DNA of 52,105 bases from Billgrantia endophytica (GTDB lineage Bacteria > Pseudomonadota > Gammaproteobacteria > Pseudomonadales > Halomonadaceae): contig NZ_PNRF01000001.1 of the NCBI RefSeq assembly GCF_002879615.1, positions 93,533 to 145,637 of the forward strand, in the 5' to 3' direction. Under the pieces are notes generated by a model, which made no database searches, was not told the DNA's origin, and worked only from the letters and a program-made list of their open reading frames with translations. The stretch's first letter is position 1; each line of letters opens with the position of its first letter. The position numbers and the translations under genes were made by a program. Positions 8,711-17,546 of this stretch are shown piece after piece.

Positions 8711-9709
8711 ATGAAAATGGTTCGATACGCTACGTTGGCCGCTGCACTGGGCTTTTTGGGAATGAGTGGGCTGACTGCTGCCCAGGAAGTTACGCTGAGG
8801 GCTTCGGGGAGTTTTCAGCCCGACCACTCCAGCAGTCTGGCAATGGAGAGATTTCGCGATTCGGTAGCCGAAAGAACCAATGGCGAGGTTCGCATCGACC
8901 TCTTCCCTTCCAATCAGTTGGGAGGCGCCTCGCAGCAGGTGGATCAAGTGCGTCGTGGCTCCATTTTCATGTCTTGGTCGGGCCCATCGTTTTGGACGGG
9001 CGTGGTGCCGGAGATAGAGGCCCTGTCCCTTCCGTTCGTGCTGCCCGACCCGGAAAGCGCTTTCAACCTCGTGGATGGTCCCCTGGGGGGTATCTTGTCC
9101 GAGGGGTTCGAGGAACGGAACGTCATCGCTCTGGGGTGGGGGGATCTCGGTGCGCGTCATGTGACCAACTCTCGCAGGGCATTGAACTCGGTCGAAGATT
9201 TCAATGGGCTCAGGATCCGCATGCAGCCCAACGAGGTGCATCTGAGCACGTTCCGCGCACTTGGCGCCAATCCGGCGCCGCTCGATATCGCGGAGTTGTT
9301 TTCCGCGCTTCAGCAAGGCGTCATGGATGGGCAGGAGAATCCTTACAGCATCACCCTGACGAATCGCTTCCAGGAGATACAAGGCCACCTCTCCGACACC
9401 GCCCACTTCTACGATTACGTGGTTTACCTGGTGAACAAGGAGGCATTCGAAGGCCTTGATCCCGAGTACCAGGAAGCGATCCGCACCTCCATGGAAGAAG
9501 CCATCGAATGGCAGCGCAGCTACAATCAGGAAGCTAATGAGGCGGCATTGGAGGAACTCATCGAGGCCGGCATGACCTTTACTCCCATCTCGGATGAGCT
9601 GCGCGACGAAATGCGTGAAATGACGAGTGGTGTCATCGACGATGTCCGCGCGCGCATTGGTTCCGACTTGGTCGATATGGTCCTCGAGGAGGCCGGTGTT
9701 GAACAATAA
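8711..9709 (+). CDS. dctP: TRAP transporter substrate-binding protein DctP
   Basis: Periplasmic binding protein of a TRAP (tripartite ATP-independent periplasmic) transporter, 332 aa. The start at 8711 follows GAGGAT by 8 nt and gives a signal peptide (MKMVRYATLAAALGFLGMSGLTAAQ, in two segments around residue 16). Family blocks include FPSNQLGG, the DPES hinge region, the arginine for carboxylate binding in FNGLRIRMQP and the QQGVMDGQENPYS motif. DctP proteins almost always bind organic acids through that arginine. It is followed by overlapping dctQ and dctM. Regulation is probably by the FCD repressor through 7971-7981. Confidence 0.92.
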   Translation: MKMVRYATLAAALGFLGMSGLTAAQEVTLRASGSFQPDHSSSLAMERFRDSVAERTNGEVRIDLFPSNQLGGASQQVDQVRRGSIFMSWSGPSFWTGVVPEIEALSLPFVLPDPESAFNLVDGPLGGILSEGFEERNVIALGWGDLGARHVTNSRRALNSVEDFNGLRIRMQPNEVHLSTFRALGANPAPLDIAELFSALQQGVMDGQENPYSITLTNRFQEIQGHLSDTAHFYDYVVYLVNKEAFEGLDPEYQEAIRTSMEEAIEWQRSYNQEANEAALEELIEAGMTFTPISDELRDEMREMTSGVIDDVRARIGSDLVDMVLEEAGVEQ

Positions 9710-10271
9710 CCCCAAAGATTCCAAGTCTCCTGCGGCATATACTGCCGCAGGACTTTTTCTCAATCGCCTTCTCGACATGTTGGATGAGGCCGTATCCCGT
9801 GTGGTCATCGCTTTTCTGGCCGTACTCGTTACGGTCGTTTCCGCGCAAGTCGTATTGAGGTACTTTTTCAACTCCTCCATAGACTGGGCGTGGGAGTTTT
9901 CCCGGCTCTGCTTCGTGGCGGTGATCTTCTTCGCCATTCCCTTGGCTCTCAAGACGAGGGGGCATGTGGGAATAGATATCTTGCAAAAATGCCTTCCTCC
10001 TCTTGTTCAAAGGGGACTTATCATCGGATTGAATGTCATAGGAATTTTCTTGATGATGGTCGTGACGCTCGTAGGAGCACGGGCGACCATGTCCACTTGG
10101 GATCAGACGCTTTCGTCCCTGCCCTTGAGCAGCGGATGGTTCTATATTCCGGTGTTGTGGGCGGGATTCCATTGCTCCTTGCATTTTGCTGCGCAAAGTC
10201 TCGACTTGGCTCTTGGTGGTGAGCTGCCAGCAAGCTTCGTGGAAGAAGTGAAGGAGAGGATGGAGTCATGA
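9696..10271 (+). CDS. dctQ: TRAP transporter small permease DctQ
   Basis: Small membrane subunit with four predicted transmembrane helices (roughly residues 27-50, 65-85, 105-128 and 145-165) and the family pattern QVVLRYFFNSSIDWAWEFSR between the first two helices. There is no ATG at the right place. GAGGAGG at 9686-9692 precedes GTG (9696) and TTG (9699), either of which may be used; both overlap the end of dctP. The first ATG in frame (9777) would cut into the start of helix 1. It couples to dctM (ATGA overlap). Confidence 0.85.
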   Translation: MLNNNPKDSKSPAAYTAAGLFLNRLLDMLDEAVSRVVIAFLAVLVTVVSAQVVLRYFFNSSIDWAWEFSRLCFVAVIFFAIPLALKTRGHVGIDILQKCLPPLVQRGLIIGLNVIGIFLMMVVTLVGARATMSTWDQTLSSLPLSSGWFYIPVLWAGFHCSLHFAAQSLDLALGGELPASFVEEVKERMES

Positions 10272-11548
10272 TCGCCGTCGCTATCGGACTTTTCGTGTTG
10301 TTGGCGTTGCTGGGCATGCCTCTTGCCTTCGCCATTGGCGCGGCTTCACTCGCGGGGCTCTGGTATGGAGAGATGGGATTGTCCATTCTGCCGGAGCGCA
10401 TGCTGTATGCCGTGGACTCCTTTCCCCTGATGGCGATTCCCTTCTTTATCTTGGCCGGGGAGCTCATGGTCGCGGGCGGGGCGATGAACCGCATCGTATC
10501 GCTTGCCAATAGCTTGATCGGGCGTGTGCGTGGCGGGTTGGCGCATGTCACCATTCTTTCAGCCATGGGGTTGTCGGCCGTTTCGGGAACTGCCATCGCG
10601 ACGGCGAGTGCCCTCGGTTCCACGCTGGTGCCCAGCCTTTCCCGGTCCTACGATAAGAAATTCGCTGCGGGTGTCGTAATCGCCTCTGCCAATCTCGGGC
10701 CCATCATTCCTCCCAGTGCAGGCATGATCGTCTATGCCATCATGGCGGGCCCTTCGGTATCGGTTAGCGCACTGTTTCTTTCCGGGGTATTGCCGGGAAT
10801 TCTGCTCGCCATTCTCATCATGGGTTACGTTTCCTGGGTGGCATGGCGTCGCGATTATCCGCCCACCGGCGACCCTATCAGCCTCAAGCGGATCCTGTAC
10901 GAGTGCCGCCGCGGCCTGGTCATCATCCTGATGCCCGTCGTTATCATCGGCGGCATCATCAGTGGGGCGTTTACCGCGACGGAGGGGAGTGCGATTGCGG
11001 TTCTGTACGCCCTGTTCATCGGCTTTGCCGTGACACGGGAATTGAAGATAAAGGATATCCCTGGCGTGCTCCTCCGCGCCGCCGTGACCTCCTCGATCGT
11101 CGGGGCGCTGATTGCCTTCGCTTCAACCATTACCTTCCTGTTCACCATCGAGCTCGTTCCGCAGACGCTTGCCGAATGGCTGCGCGGCGTGACGGACAAC
11201 AAATACCTCATGTTGGCCCTGGTGATGCTCATTCTGGCCGTGGTGGGGATGTTCATTGAGGCGAATGCCGCTTTCATCATGCTGGTTCCCCTCTTCGCGC
11301 CATTGGCGATCGAGTATGGGCTGGACCCTCTGCACTTCGCTTTCCTGTTCGTGCTAAACATCGTGATCGGGTCCATCACTCCGCCCATCGGCGTGCTGCT
11401 CTTCGTCATGTCCGGCATAAGCCGTCTTTCTATTGGGCAGGTCGTGTCGGCCGTCTGGCCGTACGTGATACTGCAGTTCGGTTTTCTTGTGCTTTGCATG
11501 TTCTGGCCGGCGCTGGTGACAACACTTCCGAGAATGTTTGGGTTTTGA
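10268..11548 (+). CDS. dctM: TRAP transporter large permease DctM
   Basis: Large sodium-coupled membrane subunit of 426 aa with about 12 hydrophobic segments. DctM family landmarks are clear: GMPLAFAIG near the N-terminus, PLMAIPFFILAGELM, GGLAHVTILSAMGLSAVSGTAIATAS (split here into the two conserved small-residue stretches), NLGPIIPPSAGMIVY and the C-terminal NIVIGSITPPIGVLLFV. The ATG overlaps the dctQ stop by 4 nt. It completes a standard DctPQM set. The substrate is probably a carboxylate, on family grounds. Confidence 0.93.
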   Translation: MIAVAIGLFVLLALLGMPLAFAIGAASLAGLWYGEMGLSILPERMLYAVDSFPLMAIPFFILAGELMVAGGAMNRIVSLANSLIGRVRGGLAHVTILSAMGLSAVSGTAIATASALGSTLVPSLSRSYDKKFAAGVVIASANLGPIIPPSAGMIVYAIMAGPSVSVSALFLSGVLPGILLAILIMGYVSWVAWRRDYPPTGDPISLKRILYECRRGLVIILMPVVIIGGIISGAFTATEGSAIAVLYALFIGFAVTRELKIKDIPGVLLRAAVTSSIVGALIAFASTITFLFTIELVPQTLAEWLRGVTDNKYLMLALVMLILAVVGMFIEANAAFIMLVPLFAPLAIEYGLDPLHFAFLFVLNIVIGSITPPIGVLLFVMSGISRLSIGQVVSAVWPYVILQFGFLVLCMFWPALVTTLPRMFGF

Positions 11549-11551
11549 CAA

Positions 11552-12472
11552 ATGAATGCAACCGACTCACTGAATGTGCTTGTGACTGGCGTGTCCGGCA
11601 TGCTGGGCCGCAGTCTCGCCATGAGACTAGCCACTTCGGGCCACGAGGTTCTAGGCATGGATATTCACCCTTGCGATTTGCAGCACGCGAGGATAAAGAC
11701 GGAAGTTCTAGACGTCAGGGATCTCCATCAACTGTATAGGCTCTTAAAAGATAGCCCACCCATTGATGTCGTCGTGCATGGAGGCGGCATTTCAGGCTCC
11801 ATGGTACTGAAGGATCGGCCTGCCGAAGTGGCGGATATCAATGTTGGCGGGACGATGAATCTCTTGGAAGCGATGCGCCTGTATGGGATTCCCCGGATCG
11901 TGCAGTGCTCTACGATCATGGTCTACGGAGAAGTGGAGGAGGGTCCCGTGGACGAAGAGCGTTCCCTGGCACCGACCAATGTATACGGGGCGACCAAGGC
12001 CGCATGCGAGGCATTGATCACCAGCTACGTGGCTCAGTTCGGCATGTCCGCCGCGCTACTGCGCATCGCTCATGTCTATGGGCCTGCCAGGAAGACGTAT
12101 TGTCCGTTGCGGGCCATGATCGAAGGGGCTCTCGACAAGCGCGACGTGAGCATGCATGAGAATGCTGGGGCGAAACGGCAATTGATCCATGCCGACGACG
12201 TCGTGCATGCAATGGAACTGGCGACGCTCGACAGGAACCCCGGGCGAGTCGTGGCGAATATCGCGCCTGGAGTGGAGTGGCGGATGGATGAGGTCGCAGA
12301 GATCGTGCGCGGAGAGATTGGGCCGCTAGCTGTCGAGTTTGGCAATGAGGCGATAAAAAGGGAGTACCTGACCGCACCCCTGGCGATTGATCGAGCGCGC
12401 GAACGCTGGGGCTGGTCTCCCAAGGTGTCTTTGTCTGAGGGTGTCGCCGATTTCTTGCGTGCCGGGCAGTGA
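11552..12472 (+). CDS. NAD-dependent epimerase/dehydratase (extended SDR)
   Basis: Extended short-chain dehydrogenase of 306 aa. The Rossmann motif GVSGMLG is near residue 13, an acidic residue (MDIHP) follows beta-2 as in NAD-specific enzymes, Ser is in CSTIMVYGE and the catalytic YxxxK is in YGATKAA (near 148). It starts 3 nt after the dctM stop, so it belongs to the TRAP operon and probably acts on the imported compound or a metabolite of it. Sugar or sugar-acid epimerases and uronate dehydrogenase-like SDRs are common partners of TRAP systems. The exact reaction cannot be read from the sequence. Confidence 0.85.
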   Translation: MNATDSLNVLVTGVSGMLGRSLAMRLATSGHEVLGMDIHPCDLQHARIKTEVLDVRDLHQLYRLLKDSPPIDVVVHGGGISGSMVLKDRPAEVADINVGGTMNLLEAMRLYGIPRIVQCSTIMVYGEVEEGPVDEERSLAPTNVYGATKAACEALITSYVAQFGMSAALLRIAHVYGPARKTYCPLRAMIEGALDKRDVSMHENAGAKRQLIHADDVVHAMELATLDRNPGRVVANIAPGVEWRMDEVAEIVRGEIGPLAVEFGNEAIKREYLTAPLAIDRARERWGWSPKVSLSEGVADFLRAGQ

Positions 12473-12555
12473 ATGAGGTGCGCACCGGACACCTAAAACG
12501 ATGCAATCGACGGGGTGACCCTTCCCCGCAGACACAACCAGACAGGAGATCGACA

Positions 12556-13440
12556 ATGTCCAAGAAGGAAATTTTCATCGCGATCGGCGTGGATGTGGAT
12601 GCCGTGGCCGGTTGGCTGGGCTCATATGGCGGCGAGGACTCTCCGGACGACATCTCCCGGGGCCTGTTCGCGGGCGAGGTCGGTGTGCCTCGCCTGCTCG
12701 AGCTGTTCGAGCGCTATGACATCACCACTACCTGGTTCGTGCCGGGCCACTCGGTGGAAACCTTCCCCGAGCAGATCGCGGCGGTGGCCGCTGCCGGTCA
12801 TGAGCTGGGTGTGCATGGTTATAGTCACGAGAACCCGATTGCCATGACGCCTGAGCAGGAAGAGGCAGTCCTGGACCACTGTATCGAACTGATCGCCGAC
12901 GTTTCGGGCAAGGCGCCTACCGGCTATGTCGCGCCCTGGTGGGAGTTCAGCCCTGTCACCAATGAGTTGCTGCTCAAGAAGGGCATCAAGTACGACCACA
13001 GTCTGATGCATGACGACTTCACGCCCTACTATGTTCGGGTCGGCGATAGCTGGACCAAGATCGATTACAGCCAGCACCCCTCGGCGTGGATGAAGCCGCT
13101 GGTGCGCGGTCGGGAAACCGACCTGGTGGAGATTCCCGCGAGCTGGTACCTGGATGACCTGCCTCCCATGATGTTCATCAAGAATTCCCCCAATAGCCAC
13201 GGTTTCGTTAACCCCCGCCACCTGGAGGAGATGTGGCGTGACCAGTTCGATTGGGTCTATCGTGAGATGGATTACGCGGTATTTCCGATCACCATCCACC
13301 CCGATGTCTCCGGACGCCCCCAGGTCTTGCTGATGCTCGAGCGATTGATCGAGTATATGCACAGCCATGATGGCGTGAATTTCATGGCCCTGGATACCAT
13401 TGCCGACGATTTCATCCGGCGCTTTCCTCGCCAACGTTGA
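12556..13440 (+). CDS. Polysaccharide-deacetylase-fold hydrolase, probable cyclic imidase
   Basis: NodB/CE4-fold metal hydrolase of 294 aa without signal peptide. ATG at 12556 follows AGGAGA by 6 nt. Metal-site motifs are visible: Asp residues in GVDVDAVAG (residues 9-17), His-His in [10 protein letters not shown] and the late IHPDVSGRP histidine. The N-terminal [19 protein letters not shown] and the tail [13 protein letters not shown] match, from memory, the zinc-dependent cyclic-imide hydrolase of Pseudomonas putida and the Helicobacter PgdA-like subgroup rather than exported chitin or xylan deacetylases. The cytoplasmic location agrees with a small-molecule substrate (cyclic imides to half-amides). 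It starts 83 nt after the epimerase and leads into the small MCGLCG protein and the G3E GTPase. Confidence 0.75.
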   Translation: MSKKEIFIAIGVDVDAVAGWLGSYGGEDSPDDISRGLFAGEVGVPRLLELFERYDITTTWFVPGHSVETFPEQIAAVAAAGHELGVHGYSHENPIAMTPEQEEAVLDHCIELIADVSGKAPTGYVAPWWEFSPVTNELLLKKGIKYDHSLMHDDFTPYYVRVGDSWTKIDYSQHPSAWMKPLVRGRETDLVEIPASWYLDDLPPMMFIKNSPNSHGFVNPRHLEEMWRDQFDWVYREMDYAVFPITIHPDVSGRPQVLLMLERLIEYMHSHDGVNFMALDTIADDFIRRFPRQR

Positions 13441-13498
13441 GGCCGTCCCGGCGATCTTCGGGCGGCTCGTCCGATATGCAGCCTTTCAGGAGGGAACC

Positions 13499-13807
13499 AT
13501 GTGTGGACTCTGCGGCTTGCTGGACGGTGGCGCCCATTGGGGCGATCCGCTGACCGGCTCCGGGCGGCCCGCCCGTCAGCAGCGCCTGAGGCGGCTCCAA
13601 GCCCTGAATCGGATACTGAGCCACTATCGTTTGACGCTGAGCGACTTCCACGGAAGCGGTTTTCTGCTAGCCAGTGCCACCGGCAAGCAGGTCATGGTCG
13701 CCAACCTCGACGACCTCTGGCACCGGGTCGAAGCGCTCTGCGGACGCCATCCCGACCCGCTATCCGCCGAGCTGCTGGCCCATCTGGCGGAGGAAGCGAG
13801 CCCATGA
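13499..13807 (+). CDS. Small conserved MCGLCG protein linked to G3E GTPase
   Basis: 102-aa protein of unknown function. The ATG at 13499 has a strong AGGAGGG site 4 nt upstream. It begins MCGLCGLLDGG: Cys2 would be exposed after Met removal as in class II amidotransferases, and Cys2/Cys5 also make a CxxC. The rest (NRILSHYRLTLSDFHGSGFL, NLDDLWHRVEALCGRHPDP) has no amidotransferase core. A stop/start ATGA overlap ties it to the following CobW-type GTPase, and the gene before is a metal-dependent hydrolase. A role in metal delivery or maturation of that hydrolase is a guess from context. Confidence 0.8.
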   Translation: MCGLCGLLDGGAHWGDPLTGSGRPARQQRLRRLQALNRILSHYRLTLSDFHGSGFLLASATGKQVMVANLDDLWHRVEALCGRHPDPLSAELLAHLAEEASP

Positions 13808-14877
13808 GCCGATTGCTTCCCGACATCGACTACGGGCCTCTCCCGGTGGTGGTGCTGACGGGCTTTCTCGGGAGCGGAAAGACCACGCTGCTGCGGCGAT
13901 TGCTCGCGGAACAACCGCTCGGTGAAACGGCGCTGCTGATCAACGAGGTCGGTGAGGTGGGCATCGACCACCGTCTGGTCACCGAGGTGGCGCCGGAAAC
14001 GCGGCTGTTGCCCAGCGGTTGCGTCTGCTGCTCGATTCGCGGCGAGCTCAAGGAGGCGCTGCTGGAACTGCTCTCGCTACGCCAGACGGGCCGGCTGCCT
14101 CCCTTCTCTCGTATCGTGCTGGAGACTACCGGCTTGGCCGACCCGGCGCCGGTACTGGCCACCCTGAGCCACGACCCGCAGTTGCGTCATCACTTTGGTC
14201 TGGCGCGTACCGTGACTCTGGTGGATGCTCTCAATGCTCCCTATCAGGAAGGCTCCCAGCCGGAGTGGCTGGCCCAGGTCGCCGCCGCCGACCTGCTGCT
14301 GCTCGGCAAGGACGATCTGGTCGACGAGATGGCCGGCGGCGCGCTGTTGAAACGCCTGGGAGAGCTCAACCCCACTGCCGAGCGTGGATTGGCCGCGCAG
14401 GTGGCATCGGGCGACCCACGCCTGCTGCCCAAGCGCTTCGATGCCGGGCCCGGGCCTCGCGCGGACGGTGCCCAATGGCCGCTCATGCTGCGCCGGGCGG
14501 CGGACACTCTAGGCGCTGCCCCCGGCGTTTCCGGGCGTCACGCCCGGATCGTCAGCTTCGTTCTCGAATTCGATGCCAGCCTCGAATGGGACCACTTCGC
14601 GCTATGGTTGTCGCTTCTGCTCAACGCTCACGGGGACAAGGTGCTGCGGGTCAAGGGAATACTGAACCTCGGACCGGGGGAGCCTCCGGTGGCGCTGCAT
14701 GGCGTTCAGCATGTGCTTCACCCTCCGCAACACTTGGCCGCCTGGCCCGATGATGATCGTCGTTCGTTGATAGTGTTCATCACCCGCGGCCTGGCCAAGC
14801 CCGAGATCGAGCACTCACTGCGGATATTCCTGGCCGCGCTCGGGACCCCGGTGAGCGAGAGACGACGGAGTCCCTAG
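13804..14877 (+). CDS. CobW/G3E family P-loop GTPase (putative metallochaperone)
   Basis: 357-aa GTPase of the COG0523 subfamily. Motifs in order: Walker A GFLGSGKTT (about residues 20-28), the EVGEVGIDH switch with the conserved E, the metal-binding CxCC motif in SGCVCCSI (near 75), Walker B-type IVLETTGLADPAP and a guanine-specificity motif near GKDDLVD (NKxD variant, here GKDD). A CobW C-terminal domain (about 245-345) follows. Family members deliver zinc, cobalt or other metals to client enzymes. The start overlaps the MCGLCG gene and the imidase-like hydrolase is immediately upstream, which makes that hydrolase the natural client (inference). The ATG at 13804 is chosen over an earlier in-frame ATG that overlaps the upstream gene entirely. 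Confidence 0.9.
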   Translation: MSRLLPDIDYGPLPVVVLTGFLGSGKTTLLRRLLAEQPLGETALLINEVGEVGIDHRLVTEVAPETRLLPSGCVCCSIRGELKEALLELLSLRQTGRLPPFSRIVLETTGLADPAPVLATLSHDPQLRHHFGLARTVTLVDALNAPYQEGSQPEWLAQVAAADLLLLGKDDLVDEMAGGALLKRLGELNPTAERGLAAQVASGDPRLLPKRFDAGPGPRADGAQWPLMLRRAADTLGAAPGVSGRHARIVSFVLEFDASLEWDHFALWLSLLLNAHGDKVLRVKGILNLGPGEPPVALHGVQHVLHPPQHLAAWPDDDRRSLIVFITRGLAKPEIEHSLRIFLAALGTPVSERRRSP

Positions 14878-14984
14878 GAGGGTTCCTGAACGCAACGCCC
14901 GCGTGGACAGAAGCGCCATGATCGCCACCGGACGGTGCCAAGGTAGAATGAGCGGCGTCATTCCACTGACCTTAGCCAGGTCTC

Positions 14985-15222
14985 GCAGCGAGAACTGCCG
15001 GAACCCCATCACGTGTTTGATGATCCCGAAGACCGGTTCCACGGTATGTTTGCGCAATGCGTAGGGCGTTCGGCCTGCCCGCGTATTCAAGCGGTGGGCC
15101 ATTTGCTCAACAGGGTCCTTACTCGATGGCGCCGGCGGATCATCCTTGTCCGCCGATTCGGCCCGCTGAGTTAGCGCTTTCACCTCGGCCTTGAACTGGG
15201 CCTCCAGCTTCTTGGCATGGCC
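14985..15222 (-). pseudogene. IS1182-like transposase C-terminal fragment
   Basis: The minus strand encodes EAQFKAEVKALTQRAE, then LNTRAGRTPYALRKHTVEPV and FGIIKHVMGFRQFSLRDLAK, the C-terminal part of a DDE_Tnp_1 (IS1182-type) transposase. Family similarity stops after KVSG, so the last ~20 residues and the whole N-terminal half are missing. The high-coordinate end is fused directly to an IS3 fragment on the opposite strand at about 15222-15227. Confidence 0.75.
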
Positions 15223-15225
15223 GTA

Positions 15226-15600
15226 CGACAGCAACGACAATCTCTACTCGGAGGCGCTGCTCCGGACCTGCAAGTACCGGTCCTGCTACCTCGTTGACGG
15301 GGTCGCGACGGTCGACGCGGTGCGTGGCCGGCTTCGTGCCGTGGTACAACCACGAGCATCGTCACAGCGGGATCCGCCTGGTGACACCGGCCCAGCACCA
15401 TGCCGGCGGCGATGCCGAGGTGCTGGCCAAGCGGCACGCCATCAATCAGGCAACTCGCGAGGCCAACCCCCGCTCGTTGGAGCGGCAAGACCCGCAACTG
15501 GTCGCCCATTGGCACCGTCTCACTCAACCCAGAGCGGGAACTTCAGGTCACTGTATTGCGGGGAGAAATACCCCCACGGTTGAACACGAGAACCCCCAAC
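15226..15600 (+). pseudogene. IS3-family transposase OrfB C-terminal fragment with frameshifts
   Basis: Recognisable OrfB pieces appear in successive frames: SNDNLYSEALLRTCKYRS, then VAGFVPWYNHEHRHSGIRLV and TPAQHHAGGDAEVLAKRHAI, then ARWSGKTRNWSPIGTVSLNP. At least two frameshifts (near 15310 and 15465) break the gene and everything upstream of the catalytic Glu region is absent. The subgroup (NDNPYSEALFRTLKY type) differs from the IS3 remnant at 5359. Confidence 0.85.
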
Positions 15601-15606
15601 GCTACC

Positions 15607-15623
15607 CCCTGAATTTTTCAGGG
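15607..15623. repeat. Inverted repeat at end of IS remnant
   Basis: CCCTGAA-TTT-TTCAGGG, 7-bp perfect arms, lies just after the IS3 fragment. It may be a small hairpin or part of an old IS end. Confidence 0.5.
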
Positions 15624-15708
15624 CTGGGTGAACAATAGGAACGCTCCGCAGACCGTATTTTTTCACAATCCATTGATTTTAATAAACTTTATCTATCCAT
15701 CGATGCTG

Positions 15709-15728
15709 CTGAACGTTCCTGAGTTCAG
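15709..15728 (+). terminator. Weak hairpin with A/T run between IS remnant and ychF
   Basis: CTGAAC (15709-15714) pairs with GTTCAG (15723-15728) across an 8-nt loop. It is followed on the plus strand by AAAAAA, which is TTTTTT preceding the hairpin on the ychF strand, so it is not a classical terminator for ychF. Listed as structure only. Confidence 0.25.
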
Positions 15729-15737
15729 AAAAAATCG

Positions 15738-16829
15738 TCAGACGTTGAAGCGGAAGTGGATCACGTCACCATCCTTGACCACGTATTCCTTGCCTTCCAG
15801 CCGCCACTTGCCGGCATCCTTGGCGCCCTGTTCGCCGCCCAGGGAGATGAAGTCGTCGTAGCTGATGACTTCGGCACGGATGAAGCCTTTCTGGAAGTCC
15901 GTATGGATCACCCCGGCAGCCTCCGGTGCGGTGGCACCGATCTTGACCGTCCAGGCGCGCACTTCCTTCACGCCGGCGGTGAAATAGGTCTGCAGGCCGA
16001 GCAGGGCGTAGCCGGCACGGATCACCCGGTCGAGCCCCGGTTCTTCCATGCCCATCTCGTCGAGAAACATGGAGCGTTCTTCATCGTCGAGTTCGGCGAT
16101 CTCGGCCTCGAGCTGATTGCAGACCGGCACGACAGCGGCACCTTCCTCGGCGGCAATCTCATTGACGACATCGAGGTAGGGATTACCCTCGAAGCCATCC
16201 TCATTGACGTTGGCGATGTACATGGTCGGCTTGAGCGTCAGAAACCCGAAGCTCTTGAGCTGACGTTGCTCTTCATCGCCGAGGCCGACGCTTCTCAACG
16301 GCAGGCCTTCCGCCAGGTGGGGCTGGATGCGTTCCAGGATCGCCTTGGTGGCGATGGCTTCCTTGTCACCGCCCTTGGCGACTCGCACCAGGCGCTGGAT
16401 GGCACGCTCGACGGTATCGAGATCGGCCAGGGCCAGTTCCATGTTGATGATCTCGATGTCGGCCCGTGGATCGACCTGGTTGGCCACATGGATGACGTTG
16501 TCGTTATCGAAACAGCGCACCACATGGGCGATGGCCTGGGTTTCGCGGATATTGGCCAGGAACTTGTTGCCGAGCCCCTCGCCCTTGGAGGCGCCTGCCA
16601 CCAGGCCGGCGATATCGACGAATTCCATGGTGGTGGGCAATATCTTCTGGGGTCTCACGATCTTCGCCAGTGCGTCGAGGCGCGGGTCCGGCATCGGCAC
16701 GATGCCCACATTGGGCTCGATGGTGCAGAAGGGAAAGTTCTCGGCATCGATGCCGGACTTGGTCAGGGCGTTGAAGAGCGTGGACTTGCCGACGTTGGGA
16801 AGGCCGACGATACCGCAGTTGAAACCCAT
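15738..16829 (-). CDS. ychF: Redox-regulated ATPase YchF (Obg-family)
   Basis: Cytoplasmic P-loop NTPase of the OLA1/YchF family associated with ribosomes and the stress response. G1 is GLPNVGKST at residues 9-17, and DxxG is in [19 protein letters not shown]. The usual GTP-specific NKxD is replaced by NVNEDG, the hallmark of ATP preference in YchF. A coiled-coil insertion is followed by a C-terminal TGS domain ending in [11 protein letters not shown]. The 363 aa equal the E. coli length. It is the last gene of the ispE-prs-rplY-pth-ychF block on this strand, 47 nt after pth. Confidence 0.97.
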   Translation of the reverse strand: MGFNCGIVGLPNVGKSTLFNALTKSGIDAENFPFCTIEPNVGIVPMPDPRLDALAKIVRPQKILPTTMEFVDIAGLVAGASKGEGLGNKFLANIRETQAIAHVVRCFDNDNVIHVANQVDPRADIEIINMELALADLDTVERAIQRLVRVAKGGDKEAIATKAILERIQPHLAEGLPLRSVGLGDEEQRQLKSFGFLTLKPTMYIANVNEDGFEGNPYLDVVNEIAAEEGAAVVPVCNQLEAEIAELDDEERSMFLDEMGMEEPGLDRVIRAGYALLGLQTYFTAGVKEVRAWTVKIGATAPEAAGVIHTDFQKGFIRAEVISYDDFISLGGEQGAKDAGKWRLEGKEYVVKDGDVIHFRFNV

Positions 16830-16876
16830 GGTGTTGTCCTGAAAGTGGTGTCAAGAAGACGTTGACGAGTCGCGGA

Positions 16877-17461
16877 TCAGCCCTTGAAGCCGTGCAGGCG
16901 GCTCATGGCTCGGGCCCAGTCTCCGGCAATGGCCAGTGGCAGGGTGGCCAGGCATTCGCCGATGGCGCCGCCGATGGCGCCTAGCTCGGTCTTGCCGGGA
17001 CGACCCAGAACGTAATTCGTGACCTGGCGGGAATCGCCGGGATGGCCGATGCCGATACGCAGACGATGAAAGCTCTTGTCGTTGCCGAGGGCGCTGATGA
17101 TATCGCGTAGTCCGTTGTGCCCGCCATGGCCACCGCCTTGCTTGTAGCGGGCCGCTCCGGGCGGGATATCCAGCTCGTCGTGCGCGACCAGCAGCTCATC
17201 CGGTGCGATCTTGTAGAACTGGCACAGCGCTGCAACGGCACTGCCGCTGCGGTTCATGAAGGTGGTGGGTTCGAGCAGATGCAACTCATGACCGTCGAGC
17301 TGCACTTTCGCGTAGAGGCCCAGAAACTTCTTTTCCGGGCGAAGTTCCGTACCGGCCTGGCGCGCCAGTATCTCCACCAGCCAGGCGCCTGCATTATGGC
17401 GGGTCTCGGCGTAATCGGCGCCGGGATTGCCCAGCCCGATGATGGCTTTCACCTGGGGCAT
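16877..17461 (-). CDS. pth: Peptidyl-tRNA hydrolase
   Basis: Cleaves peptidyl-tRNA released prematurely from ribosomes, recycling the tRNA. 194 aa. The start at 17461 (MPQVKAIIGLGNPG) agrees with the family and has GGAG upstream; the longer ORF would begin inside the rplY coding end. The catalytic His22 is in ETRHNAG, Asn in FMNRSG and Asp in VAHDELD, with the KQGGGHGGHNGLRDI motif intact. It lies between rplY and ychF on the same strand, as in Pseudomonas. Confidence 0.97.
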   Translation of the reverse strand: MPQVKAIIGLGNPGADYAETRHNAGAWLVEILARQAGTELRPEKKFLGLYAKVQLDGHELHLLEPTTFMNRSGSAVAALCQFYKIAPDELLVAHDELDIPPGAARYKQGGGHGGHNGLRDIISALGNDKSFHRLRIGIGHPGDSRQVTNYVLGRPGKTELGAIGGAIGECLATLPLAIAGDWARAMSRLHGFKG

Positions 17462-17546
17462 GTGCGGGGTCTCCAAACGAAACAAGCGCCGCAGCGCTTG
17501 ATAGGGTCGGAAGGGGCCGCCGCAGGGGCGGCCCCGACAGGGCCGG

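Noticed and set aside
8693..9952. 419-codon ORF antisense to dctP/dctQ
   Set aside because: Shadow of the TRAP genes; no motif.
13499..13807. MCGLCG protein as a class II glutamine amidotransferase
   Set aside because: Only the first residues resemble it; at 102 aa it lacks the rest of the Ntn domain.
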